In this document: piece after piece, positions 36,811 through 46,930 of the stretch
How the letters are laid out: every line of letters begins with the position of its first letter
Numbering within the stretch: position 1 is the first letter of the stretch
Source: Chamaea fasciata
Lineage: Eukaryota; Chordata; Aves; Passeriformes; Sylviidae
Assembly: GCA_029207755.1 (NCBI GenBank)
Contig: JARCOQ010000191.1
Location: 1 to 64,000 of the forward strand
DNA: 64,000 nucleotides
Direction of reading: 5' to 3'
Translations under genes and position numbers: made by a program
Notes under the pieces: generated by a model
Databases searched by the model: none
What the model was told of the DNA's origin: nothing
The model's input: the letters and a program-made list of their open reading frames with translations, nothing else

Positions 36811-39800
36811 TGTCCCTGGGGGTGCCCTGGGTGTCCCTGGGGTGCCCTGGCTGTCCCCAAGGTGTCCCTGTGGGTGCCCAGAGTATCCCTGGGAGTACCC
36901 TGGCTGTCCCCTAGGGGTCTCTGGGGGTGCCCTGGGTGTCCCTGGGGGTGCACAGGGTGTCACTGGGATTCCCTGGCTGTCCCGTAGGTGTCCCTGGGGG
37001 TGCCCTGGGTGTGCACAGGGTGTCACTGGGGTTCCCTGGCTGTCCCGTAGGTGTCCCTGGGGGTGCCCTGGGTGTCCCTGGGGGTGCCCAGGGTGTCCCT
37101 GGGGGTGCCCTGGCTGTCCCCTAGGTGTCCCTGGGGGTGCCCTGGCTGTCCCCTAGGTGTCCCTGAGGGTGTCCTGCCTTGCCCTCGGTGTCCCTGGGGG
37201 TGCCCTGGGTGTCCCTGGGGGGGCCCTGGCTGTTCCCTAGGTATTCCTGGGGGTGCCCTGGCTGTCCCTGGGGTGCCCTGTCTGTCCCCAAGGTGTCCCT
37301 GGGGGTGCCCTGCCTGTCCTCTCGGTGTCCCTGGGGTTCCATGGCTGTCCCCTAGGTGTCCCTGGGTGTGCCCGGGCCGTCCCTGGTGGTGCCCTGGCTG
37401 TCCCGTAGGTGTCCCTGGGGGTGCCCTGGGTGTCCCTGGGGGTGCACAGGGTGTCACTGGGATTCCCTGGCTGTCCCGTAGGTGTCCCTGGGGGTGCCCT
37501 GGGTGTCCCTGGGGGTGCACAGGGTGTCCCTGGGGTTCCCTGGCTGTCCCGTAGGTGGCCCTGGGGGTGCCCTGGGTGTCCCTGGGGGTGCACAGGGTGT
37601 CCCTGGGGGTGCCCTGGCTGTCCCCTAGCTGTCCCTGGGGGTGCCCTGGCTGTCCCCTAGGTGTCCCTGGGAGTGTCCTGCCTTCCCCTCGGTGTCCCTG
37701 GGGGTGCCCTGGGTGTCCCTGGGGGGGCCCTGGCTGTTCCCTAGGTGTCCCTCGGGGTGCCCTCGCTATCCCTGGGGTGCCCTGGCTGTCCCCTTGGTGG
37801 CCCTGGGGGTGCCCTGGGTGTCCCTAGGTGTGCCCTGGAGGTCCCCTAGGTGTCCCTGGGAGTGCCCTGGCTGTCCCTGGGGTGCCCTGGCTGTCCCCAA
37901 GGTGTCCCTGGGGGTGCCCTGCCTGTCCTCTCGGTGTCCCTGGGGGTGCCCTGGCTGTGCCCTCGGTGTCCCTGGGGGTGCCCTGGCTGTCCCTGGGGTG
38001 CCCTGTCTGTCCCCAAGGTGTCCCTGGGGGTGCCCTGCCTGTCCTCTCGGTGTCCCTGGGGTTCCCTGGCTGTCCCCTAGGTGTCCCTGGGTGTGCCCTG
38101 GCCGTCCGTGGGGGTGCCCTGGCTGTCCCGTAGGTGTCCCTGGGGGTGCCCTGGGTGTCCCTGGGGGTGCACAGGGTGTCACTGGGGTTCCCTGGCTGTC
38201 CCGTAGGTGTCCCTGGGGGCGCCCTGGGTGTCCCTGGGGGTGCACAGGGTGTCCCTGCGGTTCCCTGGCTGTCCCGTAGGTGTCCCTGGGGGTGCCCTGG
38301 GTGTCCCTGGAGTGCCCTGGCTGTCCCCTAAACTTCCCTGGGGGGGCCCTGGCTGTCCTCTAGGTGTCCCTGGGGGTGCCCTTCCTGTCCCTCGGGGTGC
38401 CCTAGGTGTCCCTGGGGGTGCCCTGGGTGTCCCTGGGGTGCCCTGGCTGTCCCTTAGGTGTCCCTGGGGGGGCCCTGGGTGTCCCTGGCGGGGCCCTGGC
38501 TGTCCCCTAGTTGTCCCTGGGGGTGCCCTGGCTGTCCCTGGGGGTGCCCTCGCTATCCCTGGTGTGCCCTGGCTGTCCCCTTGGTGGCCCTGGGGGTGCC
38601 CTGGGTGTCCCTGGCGGTGCCCTGGAGGTGCCCTGCCTGTCCTCTCGCTGTCCGTGGGGGTGCCCTGGCTGTGCCCTCGGTGTCCCTGGGGGTGCCCTGG
38701 CTGTCCCTAGGGTGCCCTGGCTGTCCCCTAGGTGTCCCTGGGTGTGCCCGGGGTGTCCCTGGGCGTGCACAGGGTGTCCCTGGGGTTCCCTGGCTGTCCC
38801 CTAGGTGACCCTTGGGGGGCCCTGGCTGTCCCCTAGGTGTCCCTGGGGGTGCCCTGGCTGTCCCTGGGGGTGCCCTGGCTCTCCCCTAGGTGTCCCTGAG
38901 AGTGCCCTGGCTGTCCCTGGGGGTGCCCTGGCTGTCCCTGGGGTGCCCTGGCTGTCCCCTTTTAGGCCCTGGGGGTGCCCTGGGTGTCCCTAGGGGTGCA
39001 CTGGAGGTCCCCTAGGTGTCCCTGGGGGTGCCCTGGCTGTCCCTGGGGTGCCCTGGCTGTCCCCAAGGTGTCCCTGGGGGTGCCCTGCCTGTCGTCTCGG
39101 TGTCCCTGGGGGTGCCCTGGCTGTGCCCTCGGTGTCCCTGGGGGTGCCCTGGCTGTCCATGGGGTGCCCTGTCTGTCCCCAAGGTGTCCCTGGGGGTGCC
39201 CTGCCTGTCCTCTCGGTGTCCCTGGCGTTCCCTGGATGTCCCCTAGGTGTCCCTGGGTGTGCCCTGGCCGTCCCTGGGGGTGCCCTGGCTGTCCCGTAGG
39301 TGTCCCTGGGGGTGCCCTGGGTGTCCCTGGGGGTGCACAGGGTGTGACTGGGGTTCCCTGGCTGTCCCGTAGGTGTCCCTGGGGCTGCCCTGGGTGTCCC
39401 TGGGGGTGCCCTGGCTGTCCCCTAGGTGTCCCTGGGGGTGCCCTGGCTGTCCCCTAGGTGTCCCTGGGGGTGTCCTGCCTTCCCCTCGGTGTCCCTGGGG
39501 GTGCCCTGGGTGTCCCTGGGAGGGCCCTGGCTGTTCCCTAGGTGTCCCTGCTGGTGCCTTTGCTATCCCTGGGGTGCCCTAGCTGTCCCCTTGGTGGCCC
39601 TGGGGGTGCCCTGGGTGTCCCTGGGGGTGCCCTGGAGGTCCCCTAGGTGTCCCTGGGAGTGCCCTGGCTGTCCCTGGGGTGCCCTGGCTGTCCCCAAGGT
39701 GTCCCTGGGGGTGCCCTGCCTGTCCTCTCGGTGTCCCTGGGGTTCCATGGCTGTCCCCTAGGTGTCCCTGGGTGTGCCCTGGCCGTCCCTGGGGGTGCCC

Positions 39801-40462
39801 TGGCTGTCCCGTAGGTGTCCCTGGGGGTGCCCTGGGTGTCCCTGGGGGTGCACAGGGTGTCACTGGGGTTCCCTGGCTGTCCCGTAGGTGTCCCTGGGGG
39901 TGCCGTGGGTGTCCCTGGAGTGCCCTGGCTGTCCCCTAAACTTCCCTGGGGGGGTCTTGGCTGTCCTCTAGGTGTCCCTGGGGGTGCCCTTCCTGTCCCT
40001 CGGGGTGCCCTGGCTGTCTCCTAGGTGTCCCTGGGGGTGCCCTGGGTGTCCCTGGGGTGCCCTGGCTGTCCCCTAGGTGTCCCTGGGGGGGCCCTGGGTG
40101 TCCCTGGGGTGCCCTGGCTGTCCCCTTGGTGGCCCTGGGGGTGCCCTGGGTGTCCCTGGCGGTGCCCTGGAGGTCCCCTAGGTGTCCCTGGGGGTGCCCT
40201 GGCTGTCCCTGGGGTGCCCTGGCTGTCCCCAAGGTGTCCCTGGGGGTGCCCTGCCTGTCCTCTCGGTGTCCGTGGGGGTGCCCTGGCTGTGCCCTCGGTG
40301 TCCCTGGGGGTGCCCTGGCTGTCCCTAGGGTGCCCTGGCTGTCCCCTAGGTGTCCCTGGGTGTGCCCGGGGTGTCCCTGGGGGTGCACAGGGTGTCCCTG
40401 GGGTTCCCTGGCTGTCCCCTAGGTGTCCCTTGGGGTGCCCTGGCTGTCCCCTAGGTGTCCCT
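36811..40462 (+). repeat. segmental duplication E, copy 1
   Basis: Matches 40,719-44,390. The offset is 3,908 in the left half and 3,928 in the right half, with a rearranged stretch near 38,500-38,800. It includes the rare marker CCCCTTTTAGG near 38,957 and a run of 73-bp higher-order units near 37,408. Confidence 0.82.
37408..37627 (+). repeat. tandem 73-bp higher-order units
   Basis: Three consecutive units at 37,408, 37,481 and 37,554. Each is 21+21+20+11 bp and carries the rare tract GGTGCACAGGGTGTCACTGG, ending GTCCCGTA (the third is 74 bp and ends CCCCTA). The same runs recur near 41,316, 46,032, 49,109 and 58,730. Confidence 0.8.
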
Positions 40463-41465
40463 GTGGGTTCCCTGGCTGTCCTCTCGGTGTCCCTGTGGGT
40501 GCCCAGGGTGTCCCTGGGGTGCCTTGGCTATCCCCTAGGTGTCCCTGGGGGTGCCCAGGCTGTCCTTGGGGTGCTCTGTCTGTCCCCTTGGTGTCCCTGG
40601 GGGTGCCCTGGCTGTCCCCTAGCTGTCCCTGGGGGTGCCCTTGCTGTCCATGGGGTGCCCTGGGGGTGCCCTGGCTGTCCCCTAGGTGTCCCTGGGGGTG
40701 ACCTGCCTGTCCCCTAAGTGTCCCTGGGGGTGCCCTGGGTGTCCCTGGGGTGCCCTGGCTGTCCCCAAGGTGTCCCTGTGGGTGCCCAGAGTATCCCTGG
40801 GAGTACCCTGGCTGTCCCCTAGGGGTCTCTGGGGGTGCCCTGGGTGTCCCTGGGGGTGCACAGGGTGTCACTGGGATTCCCTGGCTGTCCCGTAGGTGTC
40901 CCTGGGGGTGCCCTGGGTGTGCACAGGGTGTCACTGGGGTTCCCTGGCTGTCCCGTAGGTGTCCCTGGGGGTGCCCTGGGTGTCCCTGGGGGTGCACAGG
41001 GTGTCCCTGGGGGTGCCCTGGCTGTCCCCTAGGTGTCCCTGGGGGTGCCCTGGCTGTCCCCTAGGTGTCCCTGGGGGTGTCCTGCCTTGCCCTCGGTGTC
41101 CCTGGGGGTGCCCTGGGTGTCCCTGGGGGGGCCCTGGCTGTTCCCTAGGTGTTCCTGGGGGTGCCCTGGCTGTCCCTGGGGTGCCCTGTCTGTCCCCAAG
41201 GTGTCCCTGGGGGTGCCCTGCCTGTCCTCTCGGTGTCCCTGGGGTTCCATGGCTGTCCCCTAGGTGTCCCTGGGTGTGCCCGGGCCGTCCCTGGTGGTGC
41301 CCTGGCTGTCCCGTAGGTGTCCCTGGGGGTGCCCTGGGTGTCCCTGGGGGTGCACAGGGTGTCACTGGGATTCCCTGGCTGTCCCGTAGGTGTCCCTGGG
41401 GGTGCCCTGGGTGTCCCTGGGGGTGCACAGGGTGTCCCTGGGGTTCCCTGGCTGTCCCGTAGGTG
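40442..41465 (+). repeat. segmental duplication F, copy 1
   Basis: Matches 45,158-46,181 at a constant offset of 4,716 bp. It overlaps the left end of E copy 2. A few substitutions separate the copies. Confidence 0.8.
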
Positions 41466-44390
41466 GCCCTGGGGGTGCCCTGGGTGTCCCTGGGGGTGCA
41501 CAGGGTGTCCCTGGGGGTGCCCTGGCTGTCCCCTAGCTGTCCCTGGGGGTGCCCTGGCTGTCCCCTAGGTGTCCCTGGGAGTGTCCTGCCTTCCCCTCGG
41601 TGTCCCTGGGGGTGCCCTGGGTGTCCCTGGGGGGGCCCTGGCTGTTCCCTAGGTGTCCCTCGGGGTGCCCTCGCTATCCCTGGGGTGCCCTGGCTGTCCC
41701 CTTGGTGGCCCTGGGGGTGCCCTGGGTGTCCCTAGGGGTGCCCTGGAGGTCCCCTAGGTGTCCCTGGGGGTGCCCTGGCTGTCCCTGGGGTGCCCTGGCT
41801 GTCCCCAAGGTGTCCCTGGGGGTGCCCTGCCTGTCCTCTCGGTGTCCCTGGGGGTGCCCTGGCTGTGCCCTCGGTGTCCCTGGGGGTGCCCTGGCTGTCC
41901 CTGGGGTGCCCTGTCTGTCCCCAAGGTGTCCCTGGGGGTGCCCTGCCTGTCCTCTCGGTGTCCCTGGGGTTCCCTGGCTGTCCCCTAGGTGTCCCTGGGT
42001 GTGCCCTGGTCGTCCGTGGGGGTGCCCTGGCTGTCCCGTAGGTGTCCCTGGGGGTGCCCTGGGTGTCCCTGGGGGTGCACAGGGTGTCACTGGGGTTCCC
42101 TGGCTGTCCCGTAGGTGTCCCTGGGGGCGCCCTGGGTGTCCCTGGGGGTGCACAGGGTGTCCCTGCGGTTCCCTGGCTGTCCCGTAGGTGTCCCTGGGGG
42201 TGCCCTGGGTGTCCCTGGAGTGCCCTGGCTGTCCCCTAAACTTCCCTGGGGGGGCCCTGGCTGTCCTCTAGGTGTCCCTGGGGGTGCCCTTCCTGTCCCT
42301 CGGGGTGCCCTAGGTGTCCCAGGGGGTGCCCTGGGTGTCCCTGGGGTGCCCTGGCTGTCCCTTAGGTGTCCCTGGGGGGGCCCTGGGTGTCCCTGGGGTG
42401 CCCTGGCTGTCCCCTTGGTGGCCCTGGGGGTGCCCTGTGTGTCCCTGGCGGGGCCCTGGCTGTCCCCTAGTTGTCCCTGGGGGTGCCCTGGCTGTCTCTG
42501 GGGGTGCCCTCGCTATCCCTGGTGTGCCCTGGCTGTCCCCTTGGTGGCCCTGGGGGTGCCCTGGGTGTCCTCTCGCTGTCCGTGGGGGTGCCCTGGCTGT
42601 GCCCTCGGTGTCCCTGGGGGTGCCCTGGCTGTCCCTAGGGTGCCCTGGCTGTCCCCTAGGTGTCCCTGGGTGTGCCCGGGGTGTCCCTGGGCGTGCACAG
42701 GGTGTCCCTGGGGTTCCCTGGCTGTCCCCTAGGTGACCCTTGGGGGGCCCTGGCTGTCCCCTAGGTGTCCCTGGGGGTGCCCTGGCTGTCCCTGGGGGTG
42801 CCCTGGCTCTCCCCTAGGTGTCCCTGAGGGTGCCCTGGCTGTCCCTGGGGGTGCCCTGGCTGTCCCTGGGGTGCCCTGGCTGTCCCCTTTTAGGCCCTGG
42901 GGGTGCCCTGGGTGTCCCTAGGGGTGCACTGGAGGTCCCCTAGGTGTCCCTGGGGGTGCCCTGGCTGTCCCTGGGGTGCCCTGGCTGTCCCCAAGGTGTC
43001 CCTGGGGGTGCCCTGCCTGTCGTCTCGGTGTCCCTGGGGGTGCCCTGGCTGTGCCCTCGGTGTCCCTGGGGGTGCCCTGGCTGTCCATGGGGTGCCCTGT
43101 CTGTCCCCAAGGTGTCCCTGGGGGTGCCCTGCCTGTCCTCTCGGTGTCCCTGGGGTTCCCTGGATGTCCCCTAGGTGTCCCTGGGTGTGCCCTGGCCGTC
43201 CCTGGGGGTGCCCTGGCTGTCCCGTAGGTGTCCCTGGGGGTGCCCTGGGTGTCCCTGCGGGTGCACAGGGTGTGACTGGGGTTCCCTGGCTGTCCCGTAG
43301 GTGTCCCTGGGGGTGCCCTGGGTGTCCCTGGGGGTGCTCTGGCTGTCCCCTAGGTGTCCCTGGGGGTGCCCTGGCTGTCCCCTAGGTGTCCCTGGGGGTG
43401 TCCTGCCTTCCCCTCGGTGTCCCTGGGGGTGCCCTGGGTGTCCCTGGGAGGGCCCTGGCTGTTCCCTAGGTGTCCCTGCTGGTGCCCTCGCTATCCCTGG
43501 GGTGCCCTAGCTGTCCCCTTGGTGGCCCTGGGGGTGCCCTGGGTGTCCCTGGGGGTGCCCTGGAGGTCCCCTAGGTGTCCCTGGGAGTGCCCTGGCTGTC
43601 CCTGGGGTGCCCTGGCTGTCCCCAAGGTGTCCCTGGGGGTGCCCTGCCTGTCCTCTCGGTGTCCCTGGGGTTCCATGGCTGTCCCCTAGGTGTCCCTGGG
43701 TGTGCCCTGGCCGTCCCTGGGGGTGCCCTGGCTGTCCCGTAGGTGTCCCTGGGGGTGCCCTGGGTGTCCCTGGGGGTGCACAGGGTGTCACTGGGGTTCC
43801 CTGGCTGTCCCGTAGGTGTCCCTGGGGGTGCCGTGGGTGTCCCTGGAGTGCCCTGGCTGTCCCCTAAACTTCCCTGGGGGGGCCCTGGCTGTCCTCTAGG
43901 TGTCCCTGGGGGTGCCCTTCCTGTCCCTCGGGGTGCCCTGGCTGTCCCCTAGGTGTCCCTGGGGGTGCCCTGGGTGTCCCTGGGGTGCCCTGGCTGTCCC
44001 CTAGGTGTCCCTGGGGGGGCCCTGGGTGTCCCTGGGGTGCCCTGGCTGTCCCCTTGGTTGCCCTGGGGGTGCCCTGGGTGTCCCTGGCGGTGCCCTGGAG
44101 GTCCCCTAGGTGTCCCTGGGGGTGCCCTGGCTGTCCCTGGGGTGCCCTGGCTGTCCCCAAGGTGTCCCTGGGGGTGCCCTGCCTGTCCTCTCGGTGTCCG
44201 TGGGGGTGCCCTGGCTGTGCCCTCGGTGTCCCTGGGAATGCCCTGGCTGTCCCTAGGGTGCCCTGGCTGTCCCCTAGGTGTCCCTGGGTGTGCCCGGGGT
44301 GTCCCTGGGGGTGCACAGGGTGTCCCTGGGGTTCCCTGGCTGTCCCCTAGGTGTCCCTTGGGGTGCCCTGGCTGTCCCCTAGGTGTCCCT
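40719..44390 (+). repeat. segmental duplication E, copy 2
   Basis: Partner of 36,811-40,462, with the CCCCTTTTAGG marker near 42,886. Its first 750 bp are also the core of duplication F, so this segment exists at three places (36.8, 40.7 and 45.4 kb). Confidence 0.82.
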
Positions 44391-45157
44391 GGGGGTGCAC
44401 AGGGCTGTCCTCTAGGTATCCCTGGGGGTGCCCAGGCTGTCCGTGGAGTGCCCTGACTGTCCCCTAGGTGTCCCTGGGGGGGGCCCTGGCTGTCCCTAGG
44501 GTGCCCTGGGGGTGCCCTAGGTGTCCCTGGGGGTGCCCTGGCTGTCCCTGGAGTGCCCTGGCTGTCCCCTCGGTGTCCCTGGGGGTGCCCTGACTGGCCC
44601 TGGGGTGCCCAGGGGGTGCCCTGGCTGTCCACAAGGTGTCCCTGGGGTTGCCTTCCCTGTCCCCTAGGTGGCCCTGGGGTGCCCTGGCTGTCCCCTCGGT
44701 GTCCCTGGGGGTGCCCTGGGTGTCACTGGGGTGCCCTGGCTGTCCCCTAGGTGTCCCTGGGGGTGCCCTGGCTGTCCCCTTCGTGTCTTGGGGGTGCCCT
44801 GGCTGTCCCTAGGGTGCCCTGGCTGTCCCCTACGTGTCCCTGGGGGTGGCCAGGGTGTCCCTGGGGGTGCCCTTGCTTTCCCGTAGGTGTCCCTGGGGGT
44901 GCCCTGGGTGTCCCTGGGGTGCCCTGGCTGTCCCCTAGGTGTCCCTGGGGGGGCCCTGGCTGTCCCCTAGGTGTCCCTGGGGGGGCTCTGGCTGTCTCCT
45001 AGGTGTCACTGGGGGGGCCCTGGCTGTCTTCTAGGTGTCCCTGGGGGTGCCCAGGGTGTCCCTGCGGTTCCCTGCCTGTCCCCTCCGTGTCCCTGGGGGT
45101 GCCCTGGCTGTCCCTGGAGTGCCCTGGCTGTGCCCTCGGTGTCCCTGGGGGTTCCCC

Positions 45158-46181
45158 GGCTGTCCCCTAGGTGTCCCTGTGGGTTCCCTGGCTGTCCTCT
45201 CGGTGTCCCTGTGGGTGCCCAGGGTGTCCCTGGGGTGCCTTGGCTATCCCCTAGGTGTCCCTGGGGGTGCCCAGGCTGTCCTTGGGGTGCTCTGGCTGTC
45301 CCCTTGGTGTCCCTGGGGGTGCCCTGGCTGTCCCCTAGCTGTCCCTGGGGGTGCCCTTGCTGTCCATGGGGTGCCCTGGGGGTGCCCTGGCTGTCCCCTA
45401 GGTGTCCCTGGGGGTGACCTGCCTGTCCCCTAAGTGTCCCTGGGGGTGCCCTGGGTGTCCCTGGGGTGCCCTGGCTGTCCCCAAGGTGTCCCTGTGGGTG
45501 CCCAGAGTATCCCTGGGAGTACCCTGGCTGTCCCCTAGGGGTCTCTGGGGGTGCCCTGGGTGTCCCTGGGGGTGCACAGGGTGTCACTGGGATTCCCTGG
45601 CTGTCCCGTAGGTGTCCCTGGGGGTGCCCTGGGTGTGCACAGGGTGTCACTGGGGTTCCCTGGCTGTCCCGTAGGTGTCCCTGGGGGTGCCCTGGGTGTC
45701 CCTGGGGGTGCACAGGGTGTCCCTGGGGGTGCCCTGGCTGTCCCCTAGGTGTCCCTGGGGGTGCCCTGGCTGTCCCCTAGGTGTCCCTGGGGGTGTCCTG
45801 CCTTGCCCTCGGTGTCCCTGGGGGTGCCCTGGGTGTCCCTGGGGGGGCCCTGGCTGTTCCCTAGGTGTTCCTGGGGGTGCCCTGGCTGTCCCTGGGGTGC
45901 CCTGTCTGTCCCCAAGGTGTCCCTGGGGGTGCCCTGCCTGTCCTCTCGGTGTCCCTGGGGTTCCATGGCTGTCCCCTAGGTGTCCCTGGGTGTGCCCGGG
46001 CCGTCCCTGGGGGTGCCCTGGCTGTCCCGTAGGTGTCCCTGGGGGTGCCCTGGGTGTCCCTGGGGGTGCACAGGGTGTCACTGGGATTCCCTGGCTGTCC
46101 CGTAGGTGTCCCTGGGGGTGCCCTGGGTGTCCCTGGGGGTGCACAGGGTGTCACTGGGGTTCCCTGGCTGTCCCGTAGGTG
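45158..46181 (+). repeat. segmental duplication F, copy 2
   Basis: Partner of 40,442-41,465. It ends within a cluster of 73-bp higher-order units and leads into block H copy 2. Confidence 0.8.
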
Positions 46182-46357
46182 TCCCTGGGGGTGCCCTGGG
46201 TGTCCCTGGGGGTGCCCTGGCTGTCCCGTAGGTGTCCCTGGGGGTGCCCTGGCTGTCCCCTAGGTGTCCCTGGGGGTGTCCTGCCTTCCCCTAGGTGTCC
46301 CTGGGGGTCCCCATGGTGTCCCTGGGGGTGCCCTGGGTGTCCCTGGAGTGCCCTGGC

Positions 46358-46930
46358 TGTCCCCTACAAGTCCCTGGGGGTGCCCTGGCTGTCCCCTAGG
46401 TGTCCCTGGGGGTGCCCTGGGTGTCCCTGGGGGTGCCCTGGCTGTCTCCTAGGTGTCCCTGGGGGTGCCCTGGGTGTCCCTGGAGTGCCCTGGCTGTCCC
46501 CTACATGTCCCTAGGGGTGCCCTGGCTGTCCCCTAGGTGTCCCTGGAGGTGTCCTGCCTTCCCCTAGGTGTCCCTGGGGGTGCCCTGGCTTTCCCCTCGG
46601 TGTCCCTGGGGGTGCCCTGCCTGTCTCCTAGGTGTCCTTGGGGGTGCCCTGCCTGTTCCCTAGGTGTCCCTGGGGGTGCCCTGGGTGTCCCTGAGGTGCC
46701 CTGGCTGTCCCCTTGGTGTCCCTGGTGGTGCCCTGTGGGTCCCTGGGGTGCCCTGGGGGTGCTCTGGTGTCCCTGGGGGTGCCCTGGCTGTCCCCTAGGT
46801 GTCCCTGGGGGTGCCTTGGCTGTCCCTGGAGTGCCCTGGCTGTCCCCTAGTTGTCCCTGGGGTTGCCCTGCCTGTCCCCTAGGTGTCGTTGGGGGTGCCC
46901 TGGGTGTCCCTGGGGGTGCCCTGCCTGTCC
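46358..46930 (+). repeat. three-copy block H, copy 2
   Basis: Same variant order as at 36,180 (offset about 10,178). It lies between F copy 2 and the 47-49 kb stretch. Confidence 0.75.

Noticed and set aside
38950..38970. CCCCTTTTAGG as a possible exon border or insertion remnant
   Set aside because: Only a few bases differ from the unit, and it recurs at 42,886 and 53,237 inside duplicated blocks, so it is a variant unit.
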